The position numbers and the translations under genes were made by a program. From the NCBI GenBank assembly GCA_016177705.1, contig JACOUT010000017.1, positions 1-64,000 of the forward strand: a stretch of DNA of 64,000 nt, read 5' to 3'. The notes below the pieces were generated by a model that ran no database searches, was not told the DNA's origin, and saw only the letters and a list, made by a program, of their open reading frames with translations. The DNA is from Deltaproteobacteria bacterium. GTDB taxonomy: Bacteria > Myxococcota > UBA727 > VGSZ01. Of the stretch, positions 50,670 through 59,434 are shown piece after piece. Every line of letters starts with the position of its first letter. Within the stretch, counting starts at the first letter, position 1.

Positions 50670-52265
50670 GTGCGCGTCGACGCGACAGCCACCAGCATCG
50701 CTCTTTGCCTCGCGTTCAGTGCGTGCCCGGCGCCGCTCGGCGCTCCCTGTAACCGCGACGACGAATGCGGCGCCACCGAGCAGTGCGAACAGGGGCGTTG
50801 CGCGCTCGGCGCTCGCGAGGATCCACGTGGCGAGGGCGAGGGCGAGGGCGAGGGCGAGGGCGAGGGCGAGGGCGAGGGCGAGGGCGAGGGAGAGGGGGAA
50901 GGCGAGGGAGAAGGCGAGGGGGAAGGCGAGGGGGAAGGCGAGGGGGAAGGCGAGGGGGACGCCTGCGCGCCGCTCGTCACCTGCGGCGGCGGCTGCGTGA
51001 ACCCGGCCTCGGACGACCGTTGGTGTGGCGCCACCGGCGATTGCGCGGGCGCCAACGCCGGCGAGGTGTGCTCGGGGCTGTTCGACTGCGTGTCGGGCGC
51101 CTGCACCTGCCCGGCGGGCCTCGACGACTGCAGCGGTTCCTGCGTCGCACTGCTCGAGAGCGAGACCGATTGCGGCCAGTGCGGCAACCCGTGCCAGCCG
51201 ACCGAGCTGTGCAGCAACGGCACCTGTTGCGCGCTCGGGCTGCTCGGCTGCAGCGACCTCTGTGTGCGCCCGCTCGACGACGAGCAGAACTGCGGCGGCT
51301 GCGGTCGTACCTGCCCGCAAGGGGCCACCTGCGTCGACGGCGGCTGCCAATGCCCGGCCAGCCAGCCCACGGTGTGCGACGACGCGTGCACGGACACCCT
51401 GACCGACGCCACCCACTGCGGCGACTGTTTGACCGTGTGTGGCCAGGACGAGGAGTGCGCGGGCGGCACCTGCGAGCGCGTCGTCCCCCTGGAGATCCAG
51501 GCGCTGACCGCGGACGCCTGCGTCAGCCTCGAGCACGCCAGCGTCACCGGCGACGACCGCGGCGGCATCGCGCTCACGGGGACGGACGTCTGGTACAACG
51601 GCGACGGTGCGACGGCCCGCTTCGCACGCGCCGACCTGCTGACGCCGACCGGCCTCGGCCAGATCGGCGACGGCATGATCACGGACCTCGCGACCGGCGA
51701 CGTCTGGATGCTCACGCAGGGCGGATCGCCGTGGCGCTGGGATTTCTCGAACGCGGTGGTGACCTTCGACGGCGTGGCACGCCTCGATCCGGCGAGCGGC
51801 GCCATCGCCGATCTCGTCGATCTGCTGCCGGCGCTCGACGTAACGACCGACCGCGCCTTCCTGCTTGCCGGCGCGGGGCGATTCGCCGTTGCGCAGGGCG
51901 GTGCAGCACATCTGGTCAACCTGCCGTCGGGCGCCGTGCGCGCGCTACCGAGCGCGGCGCTACCCGGCGGCGCCACCTGCGAGAACTGGGCGCGCTGGGG
52001 CGTGCTCGAGCACCTCGGCAACGAGGACTTCGCCACCTACGTGCAGGACGGCACCACCATCGCACGTGTGCGGCTCGCAGACGGCGCGGTCGACACCACC
52101 CACGCGTTCACCAACCTGTCGGACATGTGCTCGTTCGTGCCGGCGATGAACGCGCCGCGCTGGTACTGGCACCACGAGGGCACCAGCCAATTCAGGAGCG
52201 GCGACGAGTCGATCGGCTTCTGCAACGCGACAACGTGCCTGGACGGCGCCTGTAACGTCCCGTGA
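50670..52265 (+). CDS. Cys-rich lipoprotein with long Gly-Glu linker
   Basis: 531 aa from GTG 50670. Signal peptide TATSIALCLAFSAC with lipobox FSAC. After a short Cys segment comes a 43-residue GE linker (about residues 54-96). Residues about 98-270 hold at least four Cys-rich repeats of the type CGQCGNPC and NCGGCGRTCPQGATC, small disulfide domains common in myxobacterial surface proteins. Databases often mislabel this repeat as tryptophan synthase alpha chain; nothing here supports that. The C-terminal 260 residues are beta-rich with propeller-like strands (DVWYNGDGATARFARADLL, SGAIADLVDLLPALDV). A surface binding role is inferred. No coupling to neighbours. Confidence 0.78.
   Translation: MRVDATATSIALCLAFSACPAPLGAPCNRDDECGATEQCEQGRCALGAREDPRGEGEGEGEGEGEGEGEGEGEGEGEGEGEGEGEGEGEGEGEGEGDACAPLVTCGGGCVNPASDDRWCGATGDCAGANAGEVCSGLFDCVSGACTCPAGLDDCSGSCVALLESETDCGQCGNPCQPTELCSNGTCCALGLLGCSDLCVRPLDDEQNCGGCGRTCPQGATCVDGGCQCPASQPTVCDDACTDTLTDATHCGDCLTVCGQDEECAGGTCERVVPLEIQALTADACVSLEHASVTGDDRGGIALTGTDVWYNGDGATARFARADLLTPTGLGQIGDGMITDLATGDVWMLTQGGSPWRWDFSNAVVTFDGVARLDPASGAIADLVDLLPALDVTTDRAFLLAGAGRFAVAQGGAAHLVNLPSGAVRALPSAALPGGATCENWARWGVLEHLGNEDFATYVQDGTTIARVRLADGAVDTTHAFTNLSDMCSFVPAMNAPRWYWHHEGTSQFRSGDESIGFCNATTCLDGACNVP
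50829..50957 (+). repeat. Hexanucleotide repeat encoding (Gly-Glu)21-Gly
   Basis: 129 bp, the longest GE tract in the window. The first 60 bp are perfect GGCGAG hexamers; the rest alternates GGCGAG, GGGGAA and GGAGAA units, giving a 12-bp super-period in part. It joins the lipidated N-terminus to the Cys-rich repeats. Confidence 0.92.
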
Positions 52266-52274
52266 CCGTCGATG

Positions 52275-52844
52275 TCAGTCGCGCATGCACTTGTTGGTGA
52301 CGTTCTGCACGTCCGCGGCGTTGGTGATGACCCAGAGGTCGCCCGCCATGTCGCCCTTGCCGCGCGCCTCGGCGCGGAAGCCCTCGCGCGAGGCCTGCAC
52401 CACCACGTAGTCGTAGCGGCTGGATTGACCCATCGGCGTGAAGCCGAGCGCCGCCAGGTCCTGGGTGTAGCTGTCCTTCTCGCCGCGATACATCTCCTCG
52501 GCGGCAAACAGCGCCTTGAGGCTTCCCTTGGCCTCAGTCTGTTTCGAGCGGCACTCGAACATGATGAAGTTGGGGATGGCGATGGCGGCCAACAGGCCGC
52601 CGCAGGTGGGGAGGAGGGCGAGGTTCATCGCGATGGCGATGATCGCGAGCGTCTTGCCGCCGAGCCGCCCGTCGCTCTTGTTGATCCGTACCAGCGAGAC
52701 GATGCCGAGGATCAGCCCGAGGAAAACCGGCCAGCAGAGGAACGACGTGATCAACGAGACGATGGCGAGCGTGCTGGTCGGCGGCTTGACCGGCTGCTGA
52801 CCCTGCGCTCCCCGCGATAGGTCCTGTGACGTGGCCTGTGACAT
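52275..52844 (-). CDS. DUF4190-type membrane module fused to a pilin-like domain
   Basis: 189 aa. The N-terminus (about residues 20-85) has the DUF4190 pattern: TSTLAIVSLITSFLCWPVF, LILGIVSLVRI and KTLAIIAIAMNLALL, two TM helices. Directly after it comes AAIAIPNFIMFECRSKQTEAK, SLKALFAAEEMYRGEKDSYT and AALGFTPMGQSSRYDYVVV, which match the core of myxobacterial type IV pilin-like proteins. The usual prepilin cleavage site (Gly before Phe) at the start is absent; instead the pilin hydrophobic stretch merges with the second DUF4190 helix. It would therefore be membrane-anchored rather than assembled by PilD. A divergent thioesterase gene starts 38 bp away. Confidence 0.75.
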   Translation of the reverse strand: MSQATSQDLSRGAQGQQPVKPPTSTLAIVSLITSFLCWPVFLGLILGIVSLVRINKSDGRLGGKTLAIIAIAMNLALLPTCGGLLAAIAIPNFIMFECRSKQTEAKGSLKALFAAEEMYRGEKDSYTQDLAALGFTPMGQSSRYDYVVVQASREGFRAEARGKGDMAGDLWVITNAADVQNVTNKCMRD

Positions 52845-52882
52845 GGATCTTCTCCCGGCAGCGCGCTACCTGAGCAGCCCGC

Positions 52883-53317
52883 ATGAGCGAGCACAAGCCC
52901 CCGAGCCACGATGACGTCATCGAGTACATCCGCGAGATCGAGCCGCGGACCGTCCACCAGACGCTCGGCCTGCGCATCACGCGCTTCGCCGCCGAGGGTT
53001 GCGTAGTCGAGACCGAGGTGAACGAGCGGCTGTTCCAGCATGCCGGCATCGTGCATGGGGGCATCTACGCACTCATGGCCGAGAGCGCCGCGTCCACCGC
53101 GGCGGCCTTCGCGGTCGACGTCTCGCTGTACCGGGTCGCCGGGCAGGAGATCTCCTGCTCGCACGTCCGCCCCGCCACTACCGGCTCATTGCGCGCCGAG
53201 GCGCGCCTGATCCATCGGGGGAAGACCAGCCTCGTCTACGTCGCCGACGTCGACAACGACGGCAAGCTCGTCTCCACCTGTCGCATCACCATGGCGGTGC
53301 GGCCGCTCGCGGGTTGA
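52883..53317 (+). CDS. PaaI-type hotdog-fold thioesterase
   Basis: 144 aa, one hotdog domain. Signature segments: LFQHAGIVHGGIYALMAESAAS, with the HGG motif and the Glu in ALMAES taking the catalytic place, and SLRAEARLIHRGKTSLVYVADV. Such enzymes hydrolyse acyl- or aryl-CoA thioesters in the cytoplasm. The substrate cannot be predicted. The fused E1 gene starts 118 bp downstream on the same strand, so co-transcription and a role in branched or aromatic acyl-CoA metabolism are possible. Confidence 0.85.
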   Translation: MSEHKPPSHDDVIEYIREIEPRTVHQTLGLRITRFAAEGCVVETEVNERLFQHAGIVHGGIYALMAESAASTAAAFAVDVSLYRVAGQEISCSHVRPATTGSLRAEARLIHRGKTSLVYVADVDNDGKLVSTCRITMAVRPLAG

Positions 53318-53435
53318 CGCATCCCGTCAACCCTGCCTGCCGACCGGGCGTGCGGCACCAGTGACAAGCGAAACGAGCGTGGCTATCAGCCATCACATCC
53401 CGCGGTGCCCCCTGCGCCAACGTGACTGAGGATCC
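53318..53435. other. 118-bp gap between thioesterase and E1 genes
   Basis: No terminator or repeat is obvious. Several weak purine-rich stretches precede ATG 53436, but none is a strong ribosome site, so the E1 start is supported mainly by the onset of a typical disordered N-terminus. Confidence 0.3.
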
Positions 53436-55535
53436 ATGACGTCAGTTGCTCCTGAGAAGCGTGCCGCCAAGCCGACCCCCCCCGCGAAGCCCGGCAAGCT
53501 ACCGGCCGGCCTCGACGATGCGCGTCTGAAGGCCGCGCTCAAGAACATGCTGCTCGCCCGCATGCTCGACGAGAAGATGCTGGTGCTGATCCGGCAGGGC
53601 AAGAGCTACTTCCACATCGGATCGATGGGCCACGAGGCCGCGCAGACCGCGGCCGCCTTCGCGCTCACGCCGGGGCGCGATTGGGCCTACCCCTACTACC
53701 GCGATCAGGCGCTGGTCACCGGCCTCGGCATGACGGCCTACGAGATCCTGACCTGCTTCCTGTCCCGCAAAGACGACCCGAATTCTGGCGGCCGCCAGAT
53801 GCCGCAGCACTACGGCAGCAAGGCGCTCAACATCCCCACCCAGTCCTCGCCCACCGGCACGCAGTACCTGCAAGCGGTGGGCTGCGCGATGGCCTCCGTG
53901 CGAGACGCCGACAAGGTGGCGCCCAAGAACGGCCACGCGCCCGACTACGAGGTCACCGTGGTCGGCTCCGGCGAGGGCACCACCAGCCAGGGTGACTTCC
54001 ACGAGGCGCTCAACTGGGCGAGCCGCGACAAGCTGCCGGTGATCTTCCTGGTCGAGGACAACGGCTACGCCATCAGCGTGCCCGTCGCCGAGCAGACCGC
54101 CGGCGGCGAGGTGTCGAGCCTGGGTCGGGGCTACGGCCACCTCGAGACCGTGACGGTGGACGGCTGCGACTTCGTCGCGAGCTTCCAGGTGCTCTCGAAC
54201 GCGGTGACGCGCGCGCGCCGCGGCGACGGGCCGACGCTCGTGGTCGCCAAGACGGTGCGCCTGCTGCCCCACAGCTCGTCGGACGACCAACGCAAGTACC
54301 GCCCCGCGGCCGAGCTGGCCGCCGAGAAGGCGCGCGATCCCATCCCGGCGCTCGAGGCGCTGTTGGTCGCGCGCGGTGCCGCCACGGCGGCCGAGCTGAC
54401 CGCGCTCGCGGCCGAGACCAAGGCGCACGTCGACGCCGAGGCCGAGCGCGCCGACCGCTGCGCCATGCCCGAGCGCGCGAGCGCAACTCGGTGGGTGCTG
54501 TCCGAGACGCCCGAGCCGCCGCTCGTCGAGCCAGCGGTGGCAGGTGAGGGTGTGGTGCTGGTCGACGCCATCAACCGCGCGCTCGCCGAGGAGATGGAGA
54601 GGAACCCCGACGTGCTCGTCTACGGCGAGGACGTTGGCGGCGACAAAGGCGGTGTGTTTACCGTGACGCGCGGGCTCACCAAGCGCTTCGGCCCGTCGCG
54701 GTGTTTCAACTCGCCGCTCGCCGAGAGCTCGATCGTGGGCACGGCCATCGGCCTGTCCATGCGCGGCTACAAGCCGGTCCCCGAGATCCAGTTCGGTGAC
54801 TACGTGTGGACCGCGATGATGCAGATCAGAAACGAGCTGGCCACCTTCCGCTACCGCAGCAACAACGCGTGGAGCTGCCCCGCGGTGCTGCGCATCGCCG
54901 TCGGCGGCTACATCCATGGCGCGCTCTGTCACTCGCAGAACATCGAGAGCTTCTTCGCGCACATCCCCGGGCTCAAGATCGCGCTGCCCTCGACGGCGCT
55001 CGACGCCTACGGGCTCTTGAAGGCCGCCATCCGCGGCGACGACCCGGTGCTGTTCCTCGAGCACAAGGGCCTGTACCGGCAGAACCACGCCAAGAGCCGA
55101 CTCCCCGTCGACAAGGACTGGCTGTTGCCCTTCGGCAAGGCGGCGGTGCGGCGCGAGGGCACGGACCTCACGGTCATCAGCTACGGCATGCTGGTGCAGC
55201 GCGCGCTCGCCGCCGCCGACCTGCTCGCCGACGAGGGCTACGCCTGCGAGGTCATCGACCTGCGCTCGCTCAACCCGGTCGACTGGGACGCCGTTACCAC
55301 GAGCGTGAACAAGACCGGCAAGTGCCTGGTGGTGCACGAGGACATGCGCTTCGTCGGCTACGGCGCCGAGATCGCCGCCGAGGTGTCGGAGCGCTGCTTC
55401 ACACACCTCGACGGGCCGGTGCGGCGCCTGTGCGCCGAGGACACGCCGGTGCCCTACAACTGGGACCTCGAGGAGGAGATCCTGCCGCAGCCCGAGGACG
55501 TGCTGGCGGCCATGCGCGATCTGCTCCGCTACTGA
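53436..55535 (+). CDS. Fused alpha-keto acid dehydrogenase E1 (alpha plus beta subunits)
   Basis: 699 aa, thiamine diphosphate-dependent. The alpha half (residues about 30-345) has FHIGSMGHEAAQTAAAFAL, the active-site region YPYYRDQALVTGLGM and the cofactor motif GSGEGTTSQGDFHEALNWAS ending LVEDNGYAISVP. The beta half (about 365-699) has LVYGEDVGGDKGGVFTVT, FNSPLAESSIVGTAIGLSM, EIQFGDYVW and VLFLEHKGLYR. The two subunits are separate in most bacteria; this fused form occurs in Bacteroidetes and Myxococcota and is most like branched-chain 2-oxoisovalerate dehydrogenase, though pyruvate is not excluded. E2 and E3 genes are not adjacent. Branched-chain acyl-CoA primers are important for iso-fatty acids in myxobacteria. 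Confidence 0.88.
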   Translation: MTSVAPEKRAAKPTPPAKPGKLPAGLDDARLKAALKNMLLARMLDEKMLVLIRQGKSYFHIGSMGHEAAQTAAAFALTPGRDWAYPYYRDQALVTGLGMTAYEILTCFLSRKDDPNSGGRQMPQHYGSKALNIPTQSSPTGTQYLQAVGCAMASVRDADKVAPKNGHAPDYEVTVVGSGEGTTSQGDFHEALNWASRDKLPVIFLVEDNGYAISVPVAEQTAGGEVSSLGRGYGHLETVTVDGCDFVASFQVLSNAVTRARRGDGPTLVVAKTVRLLPHSSSDDQRKYRPAAELAAEKARDPIPALEALLVARGAATAAELTALAAETKAHVDAEAERADRCAMPERASATRWVLSETPEPPLVEPAVAGEGVVLVDAINRALAEEMERNPDVLVYGEDVGGDKGGVFTVTRGLTKRFGPSRCFNSPLAESSIVGTAIGLSMRGYKPVPEIQFGDYVWTAMMQIRNELATFRYRSNNAWSCPAVLRIAVGGYIHGALCHSQNIESFFAHIPGLKIALPSTALDAYGLLKAAIRGDDPVLFLEHKGLYRQNHAKSRLPVDKDWLLPFGKAAVRREGTDLTVISYGMLVQRALAAADLLADEGYACEVIDLRSLNPVDWDAVTTSVNKTGKCLVVHEDMRFVGYGAEIAAEVSERCFTHLDGPVRRLCAEDTPVPYNWDLEEEILPQPEDVLAAMRDLLRY

Positions 55536-55903
55536 TCGCCGTCCTTGCCGCCGCCGAAGATGCGCTCGTTCTCGCGCGCGGCCTGCTCGGCCTCGGCCTG
55601 CCAGTCGCGCTTCTTCTCCGGTGCCGCGAGGAACTTCTCCCAGTGCATGTGCGCGATGGCCATGAGGTCGACGCCGGGCGGTGAGGCCTCGATGTCGAAG
55701 CGCGCGCCGGCGAGATCGAAGTCGAGCTCGAGCATGCGCGCCGCGGACAGCCCATGGCGCTCGAGCGCCTCGGTGATCTGCTCCGGGTCGACGCCGAAGC
55801 GGCGCGCCACGTCGTGCAGGTGCGCGAAGCGCGCGCGCCCGCTCGCGTCGAGGCCGAGGTGATAGGCGCAGAAGAGCGCGAAGGGGTCGATGGCGTCGGG
55901 CAT
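55529..55903 (-). CDS. Small soluble protein of unknown function
   Basis: 124 aa from ATG 55903. Helical throughout: FALFCAYHLGLDASGRARF, DVARRFGVDPEQITEALERHGLSAARM, VDLMAIAHMHWEKFLAAPE, then a charged tail. The pattern GVDPEQITEALERHGL resembles a small helix-turn-helix but is not enough to name a family. The protein is well behaved (no low complexity), which supports coding. It converges on the E1 gene with a 7-bp overlap and diverges from sixA, 52 bp away. Confidence 0.65.
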   Translation of the reverse strand: MPDAIDPFALFCAYHLGLDASGRARFAHLHDVARRFGVDPEQITEALERHGLSAARMLELDFDLAGARFDIEASPPGVDLMAIAHMHWEKFLAAPEKKRDWQAEAEQAARENERIFGGGKDGDQ

Positions 55904-55955
55904 CACCCTCCACGCTACCTTCTCGGGGCGGTTTCGGCGTGGCAGGGTCGGCGCC

Positions 55956-56429
55956 ATGCGCGAGCTGCTGCTCATCCGCCACGGCAAGGCCGAGGCCGCT
56001 GCGTTCGGCGGCGACGCGGCGCGCGCGCTCACCGACGACGGACGCGCGGGCATCGCCTCGGTCGGGGCCGGCCTGGCCGCGCTCGGGCTACGCCCGGACG
56101 CGCTGTGGCACAGCCCCTACCGGCGCGCGGTCGAGACCGCCGAGCTGCTCGGCCGCGCGCTCGGCGTGGCACGCGCAGCGACGCGCGAGGAGCCATTGCT
56201 CGTGCCCGGGGCGTCGTCGGAGCGCGCCGCGCGCGCGCTGCTCGACGCGAGCGCCCGCCGGCTGGCGTGTGTGTCCCACATGCCGCTCCTGCCCGAGCTG
56301 GTGGGCCGCCTGACGGGCGCGCGCGTCGACTTCGGCACCGGCGCGGTCGCGCACCTGGTGTTGGCGGGGCCCCACGGGGCCACGCTGATCGGTCTATGGT
56401 CGGCCGACCTGCTCGCGCGGGTTCGCTGA
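55956..56429 (+). CDS. sixA: Phosphohistidine phosphatase SixA-like
   Basis: 157 aa, histidine phosphatase (RHG) superfamily. The catalytic RHG is in LLLIRHGKAEAAAFG, followed by the SixA-type RALTDDGRAGI, a conserved SPYRRAVETAELLG (Arg and Glu) and the second His in ACVSHMPLLPELVGRL. SixA removes phosphate from histidine on phosphotransfer proteins such as ArcB or the nitrogen PTS; the natural target here is unknown. Short for the RHG superfamily, typical for SixA. The downstream PpiC gene starts 21 bp later, so the two may be co-transcribed. Confidence 0.88.
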   Translation: MRELLLIRHGKAEAAAFGGDAARALTDDGRAGIASVGAGLAALGLRPDALWHSPYRRAVETAELLGRALGVARAATREEPLLVPGASSERAARALLDASARRLACVSHMPLLPELVGRLTGARVDFGTGAVAHLVLAGPHGATLIGLWSADLLARVR

Positions 56430-56450
56430 CGCCGTCCTCTCGAGGTCTCC

Positions 56451-57665
56451 ATGAAGAAGCTGTCCGTGCTCGTGCTCGTGCTGCTCGCGACAACCGCCTG
56501 CCCGCCCGACGAGGGGAAGAAGGGCGAGTTGGTGACGCCCGCGGCCGACGGCGGCAGCGCGGCGACGCCGCCCGCCGGCGTCAGCCAGACCAAGATCGGC
56601 GCGCTGCCGATGACTGCGCCCGTCCTAATCGTCGAGGGCGCCACCTTCTCTCGCGCCGACATCGAGCGGGCCATCTCACAGCACGCGGCCAGCATGGGCA
56701 TGCCGCCCGACGACCTGGTGCCCGAGCTGCGCGACACCTTGGAGCTGCCCGCCTACGAGAAGCTGATCGATCGCAGCCTGTTCAGCGCCGAGGCAAAGAA
56801 GCGTGGGTTGTGGCCCACCGACCAGCAGGTGGTCGCCGAGCGCGATCGCATCCTGCAGTCGCTGCCGCCCGCCATGACTGTCGAGGGCTTTCTGCAGAAG
56901 CTCGGCACCGACGACGCCGGCTTCCAGAAGGAGATCGCGATCGATCTCGCGCTCGGCAAGCTGTTCGAGACGCTGCAGAAGGAGCAGAAGCCGCCCGACC
57001 CGGCGCTGGTCAAGAAGTTCTACGACGACAACAAGGACAAGTTCATGGCGCCCGAGATGGCGTCGGCGAGCCACATCCTGGTGCGGCTCGACCGCGGCGC
57101 GTCGCCGGCCGACGTCGAGGCGGCGCAAAAGCACGCCGCCGCCATCAGGAAGGAGGTCGCCGGCAAGGACAAGGCGACCTTCGCCAAGGTGGCGCTCGCC
57201 AAGAGCGAGGACCCGCGCGTCAAGGACAACAAGGGCGACCTCGGCAGGTTCCCGCGCGGCGTGCTCGTCAAGGAGCTGGAAGAGGCGTCCTTTTCGCTCA
57301 AGGACGGCCAGGTGAGCGACATCGTGCGCAGCGACTTCGGCCTGCACATCCTGCGCGGGCAGGGCATCAGCAAGGCCGGCCTGAGCACGTTCGAGCAGGT
57401 GAAGGCGATGATCGAGCAGCGCGAGGGCGGCAAGGCATTCGCGGCCAGCTTGGACGCGCTCGCCGAGGGCATGAGGAAGACCGCCAAGATCCAGCGCGTG
57501 GTCGAGCCGGCCCACCTCACGCCCAAGGGCGGCGGCGTGGCACCGCCGCCGCCAACCGCGCCGCCGGCGCCGCTGCCGATGGCACTGCCGCCTCCGGCAC
57601 CGACGCCTCCCGCCGCGCCGGCGCCCGCGCCGGTGGTGGTGCCTCCCGGGGGCACCACTGGCTGA
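56451..57665 (+). CDS. PpiC-type peptidyl-prolyl isomerase lipoprotein
   Basis: 404 aa. Signal peptide LSVLVLVLLATTAC, lipobox TTAC near residue 17. The N-terminal SurA-like helical domain covers about residues 60-200 (VEGFLQKLGTDDAGFQKEI), the parvulin domain about 200-305 (ASASHILVRLDRGASPADVE, KSEDPRVKDNKGDLGRFPRG, VSDIVRSDFGLHILRG), and the C-terminal 70 residues are Pro/Ala-rich and disordered. Such proteins help fold outer-membrane and secreted proteins; the anchored form resembles PrsA. ATG 56451 is well placed. It follows sixA and converges on a small lipoprotein gene with an 11-bp gap. Confidence 0.88.
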   Translation: MKKLSVLVLVLLATTACPPDEGKKGELVTPAADGGSAATPPAGVSQTKIGALPMTAPVLIVEGATFSRADIERAISQHAASMGMPPDDLVPELRDTLELPAYEKLIDRSLFSAEAKKRGLWPTDQQVVAERDRILQSLPPAMTVEGFLQKLGTDDAGFQKEIAIDLALGKLFETLQKEQKPPDPALVKKFYDDNKDKFMAPEMASASHILVRLDRGASPADVEAAQKHAAAIRKEVAGKDKATFAKVALAKSEDPRVKDNKGDLGRFPRGVLVKELEEASFSLKDGQVSDIVRSDFGLHILRGQGISKAGLSTFEQVKAMIEQREGGKAFAASLDALAEGMRKTAKIQRVVEPAHLTPKGGGVAPPPPTAPPAPLPMALPPPAPTPPAAPAPAPVVVPPGGTTG

Positions 57666-57676
57666 CGTCGAACCCG

Positions 57677-58120
57677 CTATGGCGAGGGGCACTCCTCGTT
57701 GCGCGCGTCGTTGACCGGCAACAGCGCCACCACCACCACCTCGGTGCCGGTGCGCCCCGCGTACTGCAGCGGCTCCGGCGTGCAGCCGCGCAACGTCACG
57801 TCGTCGATGTCGCAGGCGTCGAGGCGCTCGCAGCCCCAGACGTCGACGGTGAACTCCTCGGTTGTGTCGACCACCTCGAGCGCGGGCAGCGCCACCTGCT
57901 TGCCGCGGTCGAGCGCGAAGGCCGGGCTGCGGTCCTTGCCCTTGCTGTTCTCGAGCGTGACGCGCAGCGTGGCCAGGGCGTCGGTGTCGACGGCGTCGCC
58001 GTTCGCGAGCTGCCCGGGCCGCAATTGCAGGGAGATCTCGAGGCCGCCGCCGCAGGAGCACAGCAGCACAGCGCCGGCAAGGAGGAGCGCGCGCGCGCGC
58101 CGACTACAGCTTCGAGGCAT
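57677..58120 (-). CDS. Small lipoprotein of unknown function
   Basis: 147 aa. An Arg-rich N-terminus, a hydrophobic stretch ALLLAGAVLLCSC and a lipobox LCSC indicate export and lipidation. The mature part is a beta-sandwich-like domain (LEISLQLRPGQLANGD, LATLRVTLENSKGKD, EFTVDVWGCERLDACD, EVVVVALLPVND) with four Cys. No family recognised. Its start overlaps the end of the PEGA protein gene on the same strand by 17 bp, so translation is coupled and the two likely cooperate at the envelope. Confidence 0.65.
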   Translation of the reverse strand: MPRSCSRRARALLLAGAVLLCSCGGGLEISLQLRPGQLANGDAVDTDALATLRVTLENSKGKDRSPAFALDRGKQVALPALEVVDTTEEFTVDVWGCERLDACDIDDVTLRGCTPEPLQYAGRTGTEVVVVALLPVNDARNEECPSP

Positions 58121-59363
58121 CCACCGTCACCGACAGCTTCTTTGCGGCCTCCGCCGCGAGCACCACGCCCGTGATGGCGGCGGCCGCGGCCACCGCGAGC
58201 GCGCCTGCGCCGACGCCGGCAAAGATCCACACGGTGGCATCGCCCGGCTCACCCGGTTCGTCCGCGGGCGCACCGCCGGTGCCGACCTCCGCAGCGCCGG
58301 CGCCGCCGGCCCAGGCAACGCGCGGCTCCGTCAGCACCACCGTCGGCGAGGCGGGTCCGTCGCCGAGCCAGCCATCCTTGCCGTCGACGAGCGCGGCCAC
58401 CACGTCGTCGGCGCGAGCCTTGGCGTCGGCCTTGCTTTGCACGCGCGTGCCGGCCACCTGCGCCTTGCCGTCGTGCAGGCGCGCCAGCACGAACAGCGAT
58501 CCTTTGGCGTCGGGCACCAACACTCCCACCACCACGTCGGCCGCGAGCGGCGTGGCCGCGGCGTGCAGCGCGTCGCTCGTCACCGGTGACGCCACCGCGT
58601 CGCGCAGCGCGCTGGCGCGTGCGCTGCGCGGCTCGCCGACCTGCTCCTCGACGCGCGCGCTGCCCGTGCTGACGGTGACGCGTCGCTCGCGCCGCTCGCC
58701 GTCGGCCAGGAGGCCGACGAAGTGCACGCCGGGCAGCAGCTCGCGCGCCACTATGGGGGCGTGGCCGGCGACCTTGCCGTCGACCACGACCTGCGCGCCC
58801 GGCGGCGTCGTCACCACCTCGATCTGCACGCGCGGGCGCGCCCACAGCTCGGCTACCAGCTCCGCCCACCGCTCCGCGGTTTTCTCGGGGGTGATGTCGG
58901 GGTCGAGCTTGGCCTTGGGCGCGACGGTGCCGAGCCGGCGCAGGCTCTCGTCGGCGTCGGCGTCGCGCCCGAGGCGCCGCGAGCACACCGAGCGCAACAC
59001 CAGCGCGTCCGCGTAGGCCTGCCAGCCCGGGCCGGCGCGGAAGGCTCCCGCCGACTCGAAGCGCGTGGCCGCGTCGTTGGCCCGCTGCAGCGAGCCGGCG
59101 AAGTCGCCCTCGAGATAGCGGGCGCGCGCGTCGTCGAGCGCGCTCTTCAAGACCGCGTCGGGCGCCTCCTCCGGGTCGGGCAGGGGGGGCGAGCCGAGAT
59201 CGAGGAAGCTCTGCCGCTCGAGCGCCTGGCCCACCGAGACCGCCAGGCGCTCGGCGAGGCCGTCGAGCTGTGGATCGCGCGCGACCACGCCGGCGAAGAC
59301 CCCCTCGCCGGCGGTGGGAAGCGCACACGCGACTACAGCCAGGACGAACGACACCAGCGGCAC
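58104..59363 (-). CDS. PEGA-domain membrane protein with C-terminal anchor
   Basis: 419 aa. A signal peptide-like N-terminus (PLVSFVLAVVACALPTAG), a helical TPR-like region (about residues 65-170, ALDDARARYLEGDFAGSLQRANDA split), one PEGA repeat (about 180-250, VQIEVVTTPPGAQVVVDGKVAGHAPI in parts), an unknown alpha/beta domain and a C-terminal TM helix near residue 385 (AGVGAGALAVAAAAAITGVVL in parts). Such proteins are probably periplasmic, tethered at the membrane, and may bind sugars or lipids through PEGA. It diverges from the Ser/Thr kinase, which also has a PEGA region, with 71 bp between starts. Confidence 0.72.
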   Translation of the reverse strand: MPLVSFVLAVVACALPTAGEGVFAGVVARDPQLDGLAERLAVSVGQALERQSFLDLGSPPLPDPEEAPDAVLKSALDDARARYLEGDFAGSLQRANDAATRFESAGAFRAGPGWQAYADALVLRSVCSRRLGRDADADESLRRLGTVAPKAKLDPDITPEKTAERWAELVAELWARPRVQIEVVTTPPGAQVVVDGKVAGHAPIVARELLPGVHFVGLLADGERRERRVTVSTGSARVEEQVGEPRSARASALRDAVASPVTSDALHAAATPLAADVVVGVLVPDAKGSLFVLARLHDGKAQVAGTRVQSKADAKARADDVVAALVDGKDGWLGDGPASPTVVLTEPRVAWAGGAGAAEVGTGGAPADEPGEPGDATVWIFAGVGAGALAVAAAAAITGVVLAAEAAKKLSVTVDASKL

Positions 59364-59434
59364 GATAGCGCGGAAACGGCTCGGGCAACCGCAGGTGGCC
59401 GCCGGCGCCTAGACGTGGTCTGCTCGGCGGTAGC

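Noticed and set aside
50829..50957. CRISPR-like array suspected from the long periodic sequence
   Set aside because: The period is 6 bp with no spacers and it encodes Gly-Glu in frame, so it is a coding microsatellite.
50670..52265. Tryptophan synthase alpha chain annotation often given to such Cys-rich repeats
   Set aside because: No TIM-barrel or catalytic motifs; the repeats are small disulfide domains.
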